From Cohnella zeiphila (GTDB lineage: Bacteria; Bacillota; Bacilli; Paenibacillales; Paenibacillaceae), in NCBI RefSeq assembly GCF_014212055.1, contig NZ_JACJVO010000021.1, forward strand, positions 248,001-312,000: a stretch of 64,000 bases of DNA. Reading direction: 5' to 3'. Positions within the stretch are counted from its first letter, which is position 1. Each line of letters opens with the position of its first letter. Below, in pieces: positions 26,163 to 35,405 of the stretch. Under the pieces are notes generated by a model, which was not told where the DNA came from, searched no databases, and saw only the letters and a list, made by a program, of their open reading frames with translations. The position numbers and the translations under genes were made by a program.

Positions 26163-26467
26163 GAGTGAACGTTCGCGTCTATCGTCGTTATCGCAAGCAT
26201 GTAGGTTTTCCGGAATATCAATCGCAATCTGGAAACGGGTTCCGGACTTTTCTGGATGTTCCGGTGTTTATCGTATCTGAACAACAACTCGATGACATTG
26301 CGCAATTATCACACGATGACTGGATTCGGGAACATAACCAAGAACCGTTGCTGATTTTTACGGACCGGCATCGTGTATTGGCCGTGGCTCCCGAGGGCTA
26401 CGATTATGCTCGGTATGTATGTGTCATCGATACCGATACGGCTCGGGATATTCTCTTCCGCGTTTAA
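26159..26467 (+). CDS. Small element protein (102 residues)
   Basis: ATG 26159 overlaps the methylase stop (ATGA), so the two are coupled. Reads MRVNVRVYRRYRKHVGFPEY ... LLIFTDRHRVLAVAPEGYDYA. It has no membrane segment and no known motif. Coupling hints at a function linked to the methylase. Confidence 0.6.
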   Translation: MRVNVRVYRRYRKHVGFPEYQSQSGNGFRTFLDVPVFIVSEQQLDDIAQLSHDDWIREHNQEPLLIFTDRHRVLAVAPEGYDYARYVCVIDTDTARDILFRV

Positions 26468-26505
26468 CGTTAAAAGCCCTGAAGGCACAAAGAGGTGGGT
26501 ATTTC

Positions 26506-26700
26506 GTGAATCAAATACGAATCGAGGCGAAAGGAAACCAATTTGTTGTTCAGTTCGTGGAGAATGGTAAGGTGCAGGATATGGATAGCCGAAACACCTA
26601 CAAGGATGCAGAAGATTTTGCTTTTTATTTGGCGGAACGCTTGAAACTTGATGTATTTTATCAAGGCCAAAAGGTGAATCCCCCTCGCTCAAAGGGGTAG
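26506..26700 (+). CDS. Small element protein (64 residues)
   Basis: GTG 26506 with AGAGGTGGG about 6 bases upstream. Reads NQIRIEAKGNQFVVQFVENG and ends KVNPPRSKG. A short beta-then-helix protein of unknown role preceding the Tad block. Confidence 0.55.
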   Translation: MNQIRIEAKGNQFVVQFVENGKVQDMDSRNTYKDAEDFAFYLAERLKLDVFYQGQKVNPPRSKG

Positions 26701-26772
26701 CAATTCTATCTGGACAATATACGTAGGTTATCCACATTTGTCCACAAATTTTATTCACAGGAGGTGTATAAC

Positions 26773-28254
26773 GTGAAAGGGGAAAGGAGGTTGGTTGTTG
26801 CTTTATTTCGCCCCAATCAACGCGAGCGCAAATCATGGATCGATCGCCTGCGTCAATCGGGTTACACGGTTCAATATGTTCATGATCCATTTCGGATATC
26901 TCCGGAAGCTTCCGTGATCGTGGTTGATTCATCGGTAAGTAGGTGGAAGGATTTTATCCGGATGTTCGAAGGTCAAGGAACGCCGGTGTTATTGCTTATT
27001 GACGATGTGGCAGAAGCGTCGTGGCCATATAACCTTCAGATTGATGGAACCATCCATTCTGGCGAACCAACTGATGGCTTATTCGAACGTTTGCTGGGAG
27101 CAGTCGGGGGGCGAACTTCCGCGCTGCAAGGGGATGCCGCGCTCTATGATGGCATGTCGATTCAGCTTCCCAAAGATGATGATGCGTCCGATTCAGGTGG
27201 AGAAATCAAGGATAGAAGGCCTCCTTCAGAAAAAGAGCAAGATTTTCATGTGGTTGACACGACACCGATTGCGGATAGGCCCACGCTTTCACAAAGAAAG
27301 GTCAACCGAGGTCCCGTTCAAGCCCTAAATGAAAATGTGATGCTGCCAACAACCGGCTCAGTATCTGAAACGGTTCAAATTGAAAACTCGGAACCACAAC
27401 TGAAATTTGAACTTGTTGAACGAAGACAGTCTCTCTCATCCTCGCTAACGCAGCGTCAACGTATTTTTCTTCCGCCAACGGTTGCCGTCTATGCTGCAAA
27501 GGGAGGCATCGGGAAAACGACGTTCCTTCTTCATCTGGCTGCCCGATTATCACAAGAAGGGCAAAAGGTTTGTGTGCTGGATACGGATTTCATTCTCGGC
27601 AATGTGGCGGCTTGGATGAACATCACACCGCACAAAACGGTTGTGGATCTGGCTCACCGATTCGACGATCCCGAAGCAAGTCGGACCTGCCTTCTTCCTG
27701 TGAAGGAAGGTTTTTTTATTGTGGCGTCGCCGCCAGAGCCAGGAGCCCTAACCCTTCGGTCGGAACAACTTCTGGCAATCCTCCGCTTTCTGAAAGAGGA
27801 GATGGACGTTGTTCTGATCGACACACCGCAGTACATCGACAATTGGACTCGATTGATATTGGAACAGACTGATTTACTCTTTGCCATGACTTCCGGCGAC
27901 CCGGCCAGCTTAATCAATCTGGAACGAATGCGGCCGGCTTTGTCTCGTTTGCAGCCGACTCCCGACATCCAATTGGTTTGGAATCGGCTGACAGAGCCTG
28001 CCACGAAGGAGGCTTGGAAAGAGCGGCTTCCGTGGCCGACTGCATTGGAACTGCCGGAGGACCTGACCATTCGAAGCGCTGTCCGCCGCGGCGAATGGAT
28101 TGCGGATTCCCCGGTAAGTCCCTACCGCTTGCAGATCGGGCGGCTAATGGATCAATGGATGGGGCGTGAGTTGAGAGCGAATGAGAAGGGAACACGGCTC
28201 ATGCGGTTATGGTCAAAATTCAAGGCCAAGGGAGAATCCATGTATGAGAGTTAA
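26773..28254 (+). CDS. TadZ/CpaE-like ParA-family ATPase
   Basis: About 493 residues from GTG 26773 (CAGGAGG 7 bases upstream; GTG 26764 is inside that site). N-terminal receiver-like domain (VVALFRPNQRERKSWIDRLR, VIVVDSSV), a variable linker, then a ParA/MinD ATPase with intact P-loop YAAKGGIGKTTFLLHLA at about 245 and switch region VLDTDFILGNVAAW, plus VVLIDTPQYID. This is the TadZ/CpaE layout: a polar landmark that places a Tad pilus machine. It is the first gene of the Tad-like block and overlaps the next small gene. Confidence 0.82.
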   Translation: MKGERRLVVALFRPNQRERKSWIDRLRQSGYTVQYVHDPFRISPEASVIVVDSSVSRWKDFIRMFEGQGTPVLLLIDDVAEASWPYNLQIDGTIHSGEPTDGLFERLLGAVGGRTSALQGDAALYDGMSIQLPKDDDASDSGGEIKDRRPPSEKEQDFHVVDTTPIADRPTLSQRKVNRGPVQALNENVMLPTTGSVSETVQIENSEPQLKFELVERRQSLSSSLTQRQRIFLPPTVAVYAAKGGIGKTTFLLHLAARLSQEGQKVCVLDTDFILGNVAAWMNITPHKTVVDLAHRFDDPEASRTCLLPVKEGFFIVASPPEPGALTLRSEQLLAILRFLKEEMDVVLIDTPQYIDNWTRLILEQTDLLFAMTSGDPASLINLERMRPALSRLQPTPDIQLVWNRLTEPATKEAWKERLPWPTALELPEDLTIRSAVRRGEWIADSPVSPYRLQIGRLMDQWMGRELRANEKGTRLMRLWSKFKAKGESMYES

Positions 28255-28474
28255 GGAAGTGGGTGTACATCAACGCGTCAATGCGCAAGGCGGTTTGTAC
28301 GTGCAGATTGAAGGAACCGGTCAGGAAATTTTCTACGGATCGGCAGATCGCTTGGCCATCGAAACGGCAAACGAAAGAGGTTGGAACGGAAAGGGGAGAT
28401 CAACGGTCGGCGTTCCTTCCAAGAAAGGCATTGATCTCTATACCCGATCCTACTGGTTTCACGAAAGGCTGTAG
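28244..28474 (+). CDS. Small protein, copy 1 of a tandem pair (76 residues)
   Basis: ATG 28244 inside the end of the TadZ gene. Reads MRVKEVGVHQRVNAQGGLYV ... KKGIDLYTRSYWFHERL. It is 60-70 percent identical by eye to the gene at 28513 along its whole length, so the pair arose by tandem duplication. No known family; the ends are the most conserved parts. Confidence 0.65.
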   Translation: MRVKEVGVHQRVNAQGGLYVQIEGTGQEIFYGSADRLAIETANERGWNGKGRSTVGVPSKKGIDLYTRSYWFHERL

Positions 28475-28512
28475 AAACGTGAGCAGATGTCTGAACGGGA
28501 GGAGTGGTGTAC

Positions 28513-28743
28513 TTGAGAGTTAAAGAAACGGGTGTTCATTATCCCGTCAATGGACAAGGCGGCTTGTATGTCCTCATAGAAGGTTCCAGACAAGAGATTT
28601 ACAAAGGAAAAGCAAATCGCCTGGCCATGGAGACGGCAAACCAAAAAGGTTGGAAAGGAAGCGGTCAGACAACAATCGGCATTCCTACACGGGAAGGCAT
28701 TGATCTTTATACGCGCGCCTATTGGTTTCACGACAGATCGTAA
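28513..28743 (+). CDS. Small protein, copy 2 of a tandem pair (76 residues)
   Basis: TTG 28513, preceded by GGGAGG at the right distance. Reads LRVKETGVHYPVNGQGGLYV ... REGIDLYTRAYWFHDRS. Paralogue of the preceding gene, separated by 38 bases. Two kept copies suggest a heteromer or dosage effect within the Tad-like block. Function unknown. Confidence 0.65.
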   Translation: MRVKETGVHYPVNGQGGLYVLIEGSRQEIYKGKANRLAMETANQKGWKGSGQTTIGIPTREGIDLYTRAYWFHDRS

Positions 28744-28758
28744 GGGAGGAGGCTTTGA

Positions 28759-29826
28759 ATGTACCGTTATCGTAAGTGGATGGTATTGACGGCAGTCGGC
28801 GTTGGTTTCATTCTGCTCTTGCTAGCTTTGATTTATTATATGCACCGGCAAACGCAGCAAAAAGAGCAGCTTCGCGATCAGATTGAGGAATCATCCCGTA
28901 CCATTCAAACGATGGAGCAGGCCAAGACCGATGTTTTGGTCCTGGCACGAGACGTGCAGTCTGGAACCACGTTGCAGGCTGGGGATGTAAAGATTGCTGC
29001 TTTTCCTTCCGATCAAATCTCCAGCCAGACGCTTCGAGAGCCAAAGGAGGCGATCGGTAAAATGGTCAAAATCGATTTACCCCAAAACCTGCCGCTTTCT
29101 GCCTCCATGCTGGCAGAGGACAAGCTCTTGACCGACGACCTGCGGGTGCAGGAGTTCAACGTGATCCAACTGCCCACGCACTTGCAAAAAGGACAGTATG
29201 TAGATGTACGGATCAACTTTCCGACCGGCGAGGATTTTATTGTCCTGAGCAAAAAGAAAGTGCAGAATGTAGCCGGCACGGTGGTTTGGTACGAGATGAA
29301 CGAATCGGAAATCTTGAATGCTTCCAGCGCCATCATCGATGCGTACTTGCAAGGAGCCAAGCTGTATGCGCTCCCCTATGTCGAGCCGGGGATGCAACAA
29401 GCTGCCATTGCCAATTATCCGGCCAATCCCAAGGTGCTGGATCTAATGGCACGGGATCCGAACATTTTGGAAAAGGCCAAAACCGAACTGGCCCGGCAGC
29501 TTCGCATCACGTTGGATCAACACCTTACGGCGAAGAGCGAGGCGGACAAAATAAAGGTAACCGGCGGCAATGTCGCGTTACAGCAGCAACTGCAAAATGA
29601 GCGAGTCACAACCGAGCATAACAATCAGTTTCGGCAAGACCTCGGATCGCAAGCGGCTGCCGGTAACGGCTCAGAGCCGTCGGAAGCGCAGGCTCAAACA
29701 CCGGCTTCTTCCGGCGATCCGACAACTCCTCCTGTAGCCGAAAGCCCGACTTCTTCAGCATCAGTGACGGACAGCCAGACGGCGAACGACCGGCTGCAGG
29801 ACGTTTTCGATCAATCCGGCAAATAA
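28759..29826 (+). CDS. CpaB/RcpC-like SAF-domain protein
   Basis: 355 residues. N-terminal transmembrane helix (MVLTAVGVGFILLLLALIYYM), short coiled coil, then an SAF domain (DVLVLARDVQSGTTLQAGDV, AIGKMVKIDLPQNLPLSASM) as in Flp pilus assembly CpaB/RcpC, and a low-complexity Pro/Ser/Thr/Ala tail over the last 60 residues. CpaB proteins act in the envelope part of Tad machines; in Gram-positives it would be an exposed periplasm-like-space or wall-zone component. Operon gene. Confidence 0.8.
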   Translation: MYRYRKWMVLTAVGVGFILLLLALIYYMHRQTQQKEQLRDQIEESSRTIQTMEQAKTDVLVLARDVQSGTTLQAGDVKIAAFPSDQISSQTLREPKEAIGKMVKIDLPQNLPLSASMLAEDKLLTDDLRVQEFNVIQLPTHLQKGQYVDVRINFPTGEDFIVLSKKKVQNVAGTVVWYEMNESEILNASSAIIDAYLQGAKLYALPYVEPGMQQAAIANYPANPKVLDLMARDPNILEKAKTELARQLRITLDQHLTAKSEADKIKVTGGNVALQQQLQNERVTTEHNNQFRQDLGSQAAAGNGSEPSEAQAQTPASSGDPTTPPVAESPTSSASVTDSQTANDRLQDVFDQSGK

Positions 29827-29840
29827 TCAAGGAGGCCGAC

Positions 29841-30566
29841 ATGAAACAGATTGCGTTCTTGGGTGCGGCGGAGAAAAGTCATCTTTTGCTTGTACTCGGA
29901 AAGGTATTGGTCAAGGCAGGACTAAAGGTGCTCCTTGTCGACTCGACGATTGCTCAAACGGTACGGGGTTATATTCCTTCCTTAAATACCAAACCGGCTG
30001 CGTTCGTGACCGAATTCGAAGGCTTGGATGTTGCCGCGGGCTTTATCAACCGTGCCCAACTGGAACAATACTTTCAGCATGTGGAGGGGATATTCCCGGA
30101 ATACGATCTCATGCTGATCGATACCGACCATACCAACTTTATCAAGGGATACGAGTTACCGGACATGACCGCCCGAATCTGGTGCCAGAGTTTGGACAAG
30201 CTGGTCTTGCAAAAAAATGCGGAACTCATGCAGCGGCTGTGCCTGGCGGAATTTGCCGAACAGCCGCTGCCATTTTCCAAGCTGACCCTCTCCGTCGTCC
30301 CTACGACCATGTCGGAAGCGTACTTCGAATCGCTTCAGACTTCTCCAGGCATTCGCTGGCAGGAGCCGGCGCTTCGTCTGCCACTGGATGAAGGGAACGT
30401 CTCGGCTATGTTGGACAATCAGCATCATGAAAGAATTGTTGCGAAGCGGTTGTCGGGTTCCTATCAACGGACAGTACAGGAGTTGTTCCAACTGGTTTCC
30501 GGACTGGATCGTCGTACCGCTCAATCGGCTTTGAAACGCACAAGGAGGGAGCGGCGTGGGACATAA
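29841..30566 (+). CDS. ParA-like protein with degenerate P-loop (A)
   Basis: 241 residues. The fold pattern of ParA/MinD is visible (IAFLGAAEKSHLLLVLGKVL, VLLVDSTIAQTVRGYI, YDLMLIDTDHTN) but the P-loop has become GAAEKSHL, without the usual KGGxGKT. ATP hydrolysis is therefore doubtful. The next gene starts inside its end, so expression is coupled. It may be a structural partner of TadZ. Confidence 0.6.
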   Translation: MKQIAFLGAAEKSHLLLVLGKVLVKAGLKVLLVDSTIAQTVRGYIPSLNTKPAAFVTEFEGLDVAAGFINRAQLEQYFQHVEGIFPEYDLMLIDTDHTNFIKGYELPDMTARIWCQSLDKLVLQKNAELMQRLCLAEFAEQPLPFSKLTLSVVPTTMSEAYFESLQTSPGIRWQEPALRLPLDEGNVSAMLDNQHHERIVAKRLSGSYQRTVQELFQLVSGLDRRTAQSALKRTRRERRGT

Positions 30567-31389
30567 AGTTGTGTTTTGGAGCCCGGTCCCCGGTCAAACC
30601 GGCAATACGTCCAACCTGACCGCGTTTGCCGGTTTGATAGGGCTGGAGTACTCCGCTTGCACACTCCTCTTCGGCCATGTGCAAAGCCGTCGGGCCGCGT
30701 TGGAACAAGCCTTCTTGCAGCGAAGACCCGATGAGGGAGAACTTTTCTTTGCTGCTGAGTACGGCATCGATGCGGTGGAGCGATTGGCCAGCCACCGAAA
30801 GCTACACCGAGACATGATCCGAAATTACACGTTCCCGCTGCTACAAGACCGGCTCGATTTGTTGCCCGGATCGGACAAACCGGATAAAGCGTTTTTTGCG
30901 GCGATGAAGGATTCGCTGCAGACGATTCTGGAAACCGCAGAGTGGTACTACGACTTGATTCTGATCGACGGCGGGAGCGGGCTTCGATCGGAGTGGACGC
31001 AGCGGTTGTTGCAGCAAGCCGAGCTCGTGGTGGTGAGTTTGAACCAGAACGGACGGGTGCAGGAACGCTTTTTCCGCGAGCAGATCAGTCACTTGCCGGC
31101 TGCCAAACGGCTGCTCGTACTTGGGCAATACGATCGCTTTAGCCATCTCACGGCCAAAAACATAGCACGGCTTTTTCAGTTACACGAACCGATTTACACC
31201 GTCCCTCACAACGCCGGGTGGATGGATGCCATGCAGGAGGGCCAGGCGCTCGATTTTCTGTTCCGAAACCGACAAGCGCCGCGCGATCATGAGAACCATT
31301 TTTTCATGCAGGAGCTGCGCAAACTGGCCCAAGCCGTGATGATGCAAGTCGGACTGAACAAACTGTTTTTCGGCGGAAGGGAGGGGTAA
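30556..31389 (+). CDS. ParA-like protein with degenerate P-loop (B)
   Basis: 277 residues, GTG 30556 with GGGAG upstream, overlapping gene A. N-terminus KVVFWSPVPGQTGNTSNLTA resembles a ParA P-loop, but the catalytic Lys is replaced (GQTGNTS). Later strands are conserved (YDLILIDGGSGLRSEW, LVVVSLNQNGR, KRLLVLGQYD). It is probably a nucleotide-poor relative of CpaE acting in the same machine. Confidence 0.65.
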   Translation: MGHKVVFWSPVPGQTGNTSNLTAFAGLIGLEYSACTLLFGHVQSRRAALEQAFLQRRPDEGELFFAAEYGIDAVERLASHRKLHRDMIRNYTFPLLQDRLDLLPGSDKPDKAFFAAMKDSLQTILETAEWYYDLILIDGGSGLRSEWTQRLLQQAELVVVSLNQNGRVQERFFREQISHLPAAKRLLVLGQYDRFSHLTAKNIARLFQLHEPIYTVPHNAGWMDAMQEGQALDFLFRNRQAPRDHENHFFMQELRKLAQAVMMQVGLNKLFFGGREG

Positions 31390-31396
31390 CGGGCGG

Positions 31397-33265
31397 ATGA
31401 CGTTGATCAATCTCATACTCAGCCTCGTGTTGCTCTTGCTTGTGGCGGCGCTCCTCTACTTTCGGATGAGCGGTCGCGAGATCGACAAACCGTCGGAGGA
31501 ACGAGTTTACACCGTGGACGCGATGACCGCCTTTGTCAAACAAGCGTTGCACGAACGAACCAGCAGCAATTTGTACGACTTGGGTCTGTCGGAAGAGGAA
31601 TTTCGGCGGCGCAAAAGCAAACGGCTGGAACTGAAAAAGGCGTTACGCGGCTGCACATCCGGCGACTTGAGGGACAAAGCGTATATCACGCAAGTGCTGG
31701 CCGATCTTTTGATCCGACAGTATGGATTGGGCGAGTCGAACATCAACCGGGTCATTCCGTTCGATGATCCGTACGAGCTTACGCCGCAGGATCAATTCGA
31801 AATATTGCTCTTTCTGTACAAGAAGCGTTATCGGTACGATGCGCTGAGCGAGTTGATTCGCAAATTCGATTTAGACCGACCGAAGCTCGGCATCGAGGAC
31901 GGAAAAACGGAGTCGTACCGGATTACGGTAGAGGAAATTCACGAGATTTACAAAAAAGAAGCGCGGCGGCTCACGTTGGACGACAAAATCCAAATCGTTG
32001 CTCAGCGGATTTACCAGCAGTACAAAGGCTTCAGCGTGGTTGACGAGATCCGGGATATGCGAATCGACGGCGTCTCAGGCGGTGTTTCCGGTCTGCCTCC
32101 GTCCGTTTGGGAAGGCGAGTGGGAGCTGGATGCGAATGGGCTACTGCAGGAAGTGCCGAAATCGCATGACAGCGTCTGGATTTTTTATAAAGGTAAATCG
32201 ATTCATCTTCCGTTTTTGTCGTTTGGCTCAGAGCAAGAGTTAAGGCGTGTCTGTCAGAACATTTATAAACACAATTTGCCCGGCCAATTGTCGGAGGCTA
32301 CCGGATATAAAGTAAATGAAATGGCGGACGGTTCCCGCGTTGTCGTTCTACGGCCCCGGTTCAGTGAATCCTGGGCTTTTTTTGTACGCAAATTCGATGT
32401 GCAAAGTGCCACATTGGAGCAATTGATACGGGATCCGAATGCGGAGCTGCCGATCGGGCTGATCGCTTACCTTGTTAAAGGCGCAAGGATCACTTCCATC
32501 ACCGGTGCCCAAGGAAGCGGGAAAACGACGCTTCTTATGGCCATGGTCCGTTACATTCCCGCCATATTTCCGATCCGGGTCCAGGAAATGAGCTTTGAAC
32601 TGCATTTGCGAAAAATCTACAAGGACCGCAACATCTTGAGTTTCCGGGAGACGGAGACGATCTCCGGGCAGGACGGGCTGGACATTCAGAAAAAGACCGA
32701 CGGTACCGTCAACATTTTGGGCGAAGTAGCGACCGATCCGGTGGCGGCCTGGATGATTCAAATGGCGCAGGTGGCTTCGCTGTTTACCTTGTTCACCCAC
32801 CATGCCAAGACGTTCCGCGATCTCGTGTTGTCGCTGCGGAATTCGCTCTTGAAAACGGGCGTGTTCACGAATGAACACGTGGCGGAGCAGCAGGTCGTCA
32901 GCGTCCTCAACTTCGACATTCATTTGAAGCGGGATGTGGATGGGCACCGGTACATTGAACGCATCACCGAATGCGTACCGCTCGAACAGGAGATGGCTTA
33001 CCCTGTTTCCTATCGGGATGCCGACACGCTGGATGATAAGATGGCGGCTTTTATGGAGACGGCGACGGAATATTTTCGTCGCTCTACGGATCGAACGCTT
33101 TATGCAGAAAGAAATATCGTGGAATTTCGGGATGGCAGGTATGTGGCCGTTCATCCGATCTCCGAGCGAAACAGAAGAGAGATGGAGGAGCAGATGACTG
33201 GGTCGGAGCGAAGCGCGTTCTCGGCTTTTCTTACCGCCCATTGGAGGGATACGGGTGGATATTAA
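31397..33265 (+). CDS. CpaF/TadA-type secretion ATPase
   Basis: 622 residues. An N-terminal transmembrane helix (LINLILSLVLLLLVAALLYF) is unusual for CpaF. The ATPase core has P-loop ITGAQGSGKTTLLMAMV at about 370, Asp/His box regions and Walker B-like NILGEVATDPVAAW with SLFTLFTHHAKT. This family powers Tad/type II-like filament assembly. It is followed with an 11-base overlap by the TadB-TadC gene, the usual Tad order. The membrane anchor could replace a docking partner. Confidence 0.85.
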   Translation: MTLINLILSLVLLLLVAALLYFRMSGREIDKPSEERVYTVDAMTAFVKQALHERTSSNLYDLGLSEEEFRRRKSKRLELKKALRGCTSGDLRDKAYITQVLADLLIRQYGLGESNINRVIPFDDPYELTPQDQFEILLFLYKKRYRYDALSELIRKFDLDRPKLGIEDGKTESYRITVEEIHEIYKKEARRLTLDDKIQIVAQRIYQQYKGFSVVDEIRDMRIDGVSGGVSGLPPSVWEGEWELDANGLLQEVPKSHDSVWIFYKGKSIHLPFLSFGSEQELRRVCQNIYKHNLPGQLSEATGYKVNEMADGSRVVVLRPRFSESWAFFVRKFDVQSATLEQLIRDPNAELPIGLIAYLVKGARITSITGAQGSGKTTLLMAMVRYIPAIFPIRVQEMSFELHLRKIYKDRNILSFRETETISGQDGLDIQKKTDGTVNILGEVATDPVAAWMIQMAQVASLFTLFTHHAKTFRDLVLSLRNSLLKTGVFTNEHVAEQQVVSVLNFDIHLKRDVDGHRYIERITECVPLEQEMAYPVSYRDADTLDDKMAAFMETATEYFRRSTDRTLYAERNIVEFRDGRYVAVHPISERNRREMEEQMTGSERSAFSAFLTAHWRDTGGY

Positions 33266-35333
33266 ATCGCTGTTATCGCTCGTACTCGGGCTGTCCATTG
33301 TCCTCTTCCTTGCGGCATTTGTCGGTTTCCAATGGCTGTCCCGTCTCAATACCGGCGCCGGTTCGACCAAAGAATACGAAGCACTGCGGCTTCCCGGCAA
33401 GCCGACGCGAAAGTCCCGCCAGACAAACTGGCTGCAGCGGACTTACGTTCTCTGTGAACGCGTGCCGCTTTTGCGAGCTTATTTGGTCGTTATCCGCAAA
33501 CGACTGACCGCCTTGCAGCCGTATGACGAATGGAAGCTGCGACTGGAGACGATCCGCATCGCGCTTGTTGCATGGGGGGCGCTCGTGGTCATCGCGGTGC
33601 CTATCGGGTTGTGGGTTCACGATCCGCTCACCGTGCTGATGATGTTTATCGGGATTTGGGTGCTGCACGGGATGGTGGCGGATGTTTTTGTGAAGCGGCT
33701 GGAGAATCGGTTGTTTCGCCAGCTTCGGCATTTTATGGCCGACATCCGGCATCACTATCACCGGCACGACATGGTCGACGAAGCGATTTATGAGGCGACC
33801 GACACCGCTCCATACGAAATGGCGCTGCACGGTCAAGAGATCCATGCCATTCTGACCGACAGCCGTCCGGAAGAGAAACTGGAGGCGTACTATGAGTCTG
33901 CGCCCAATCGGTTTCTAAAAGGTTTGGCCGGAGTTTCCCACCTGGTCATGGAATACGGGGACAAGAAGCTTCAAGCCGGTTCGCTTTATTTGCAGGCGCT
34001 GACGAAACTAATCACGGAACTGAATTTGGAGCTATTGCGGCGGGAAAAGCTCAGCTATTTGTTGCAGGGATTGACGGCTATTGCACTCGTGCCCCTTTTG
34101 TTCACGTGGCCGATCGAAAGCTGGGCACGTCGTTATTTCCCCGCCATGGACGACTTCTATGCCGGCAAGTTCGGTTGGATCATGAAAATGGTCATTATGT
34201 TCGTCATTTTTGGGGCCTATGTGCTGCTTCGTCACATGCGGGAGTTGGATGGTCAGCCTCGATTAAGCCGTCGAAAGCCCAGGGAACAACGCGTATATGA
34301 ATGCTTTCCATGGATCCGTCTTCTTGTGCATCGGGTCATGCCAGATTCGAACAGCCGGGAAGCAGTAAGGCAAAAAAGGCTATTGAAAGAAACCGGTTCC
34401 CCGCTGAGATGGGAATGGTTTGTCCTGCAGCGATTGACGTTCAGTTTGCTCGCATTCGTTATGGTAATGGGGCTATGTGTGACTTTGCATGCGGTAGAGA
34501 GGCATCAGGCTCTTTATGCACCAGTCAAACCGGACACAATGTTCGGCCGGTTATCTCCCGAGGAGGAGGCCAAAGGCAAAGCGGAGGCTGCGATGGACCG
34601 GGCAGTCATACGAAATGTGCAGAAAGAAAGGCCTCCGCTACGATCGGAAGCCATCTTGAACGAGCTTCACAAAAATCCCGAAATCGCTAAGGATGAAGTG
34701 AAGCTTCGCTCGGCCGCACAGCGCATTTTGGCGAAAATGAATGCACTTCATAGCAATTATCTTCGCTGGTGGGAGGTGATGCTTGCGTTGCTCGCAGGCT
34801 GGGGCGGCTACTTTGCCCCATTGGGGGTACTGGTGTTTCAACGCCAAATGCGGCAGATGGAGCGGAAGCACGAAGTGGATCAGCTTCTGTCGGTCATCGG
34901 CATGCTGTCGGAAATGGATCGCATGTCGGTCGAACATCTGCTCGAGTGGATGGAACGGTTTGCGTACGTGTTCAAGGAACCGATTCAAGCCTGCCTGCTG
35001 CATTATGACCAAGGGGCGGAGCAGGCGCTGGAGCAATTGAAGGAAGATGCGCCGTTTCCGCCCTTTGTACAGCTGGTGGAAAAGCTGCAGCTGGCTGTGG
35101 AGCGAATCCCGATTCGGCAGGCGTTTGATGACGTGGAGTCCGAATACGCTTTTGCACAGGAACAACGGAAGCAGGATTATGAGCGGCTCATCGATACCAA
35201 AGCGGGTTGGGGGCGGATGATCGGCTTTGCTCCAATGATGGCGCTCATTTTCGGCTATTTGGTCGTTCCACTTGTCTATGTCAGCCTGTCGCAGATGTCT
35301 GTCTACTACGAACAAATCCAACGAATTCAGTAA
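33255..35333 (+). CDS. TadB-TadC fusion platform protein
   Basis: 692 residues, GTG 33255. The first half has a signal-like helix, two hydrophobic segments (IALVAWGALVVIAVPIGLWV; PLTVLMMFIGIWVLHGMV) and a soluble TadB-like loop with more helices near 270-350. The second half has a T2SSF-like region (EVMLALLAGWGGYFAPLGVL, HEVDQLLSVIGMLSEMDRM, MALIFGYLVVPLVYVSL). In most Tad systems these are two proteins, TadB and TadC; here they seem fused. It would anchor CpaF and extrude the pilin. Assignment rests on size, position and weak motifs. Confidence 0.75.
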   Translation: MDIKSLLSLVLGLSIVLFLAAFVGFQWLSRLNTGAGSTKEYEALRLPGKPTRKSRQTNWLQRTYVLCERVPLLRAYLVVIRKRLTALQPYDEWKLRLETIRIALVAWGALVVIAVPIGLWVHDPLTVLMMFIGIWVLHGMVADVFVKRLENRLFRQLRHFMADIRHHYHRHDMVDEAIYEATDTAPYEMALHGQEIHAILTDSRPEEKLEAYYESAPNRFLKGLAGVSHLVMEYGDKKLQAGSLYLQALTKLITELNLELLRREKLSYLLQGLTAIALVPLLFTWPIESWARRYFPAMDDFYAGKFGWIMKMVIMFVIFGAYVLLRHMRELDGQPRLSRRKPREQRVYECFPWIRLLVHRVMPDSNSREAVRQKRLLKETGSPLRWEWFVLQRLTFSLLAFVMVMGLCVTLHAVERHQALYAPVKPDTMFGRLSPEEEAKGKAEAAMDRAVIRNVQKERPPLRSEAILNELHKNPEIAKDEVKLRSAAQRILAKMNALHSNYLRWWEVMLALLAGWGGYFAPLGVLVFQRQMRQMERKHEVDQLLSVIGMLSEMDRMSVEHLLEWMERFAYVFKEPIQACLLHYDQGAEQALEQLKEDAPFPPFVQLVEKLQLAVERIPIRQAFDDVESEYAFAQEQRKQDYERLIDTKAGWGRMIGFAPMMALIFGYLVVPLVYVSLSQMSVYYEQIQRIQ

Positions 35334-35346
35334 TGGCTTCGACGAT

Positions 35347-35364
35347 GCCCTTCTTTGCAAGGGC
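35347..35364 (+). promoter_or_regulatory. Small hairpin before the first pilin-like gene
   Basis: GCCCTT pairs with AAGGGC across CTTTGC; no T-run follows, so it is more likely an mRNA processing or stability element than a terminator. A similar hairpin lies after the gene at 35892-35923. Confidence 0.35.
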
Positions 35365-35405
35365 TTATTGGCGTCTTCACTATTTGAAAAGGAGAGAAGT
35401 CAACC

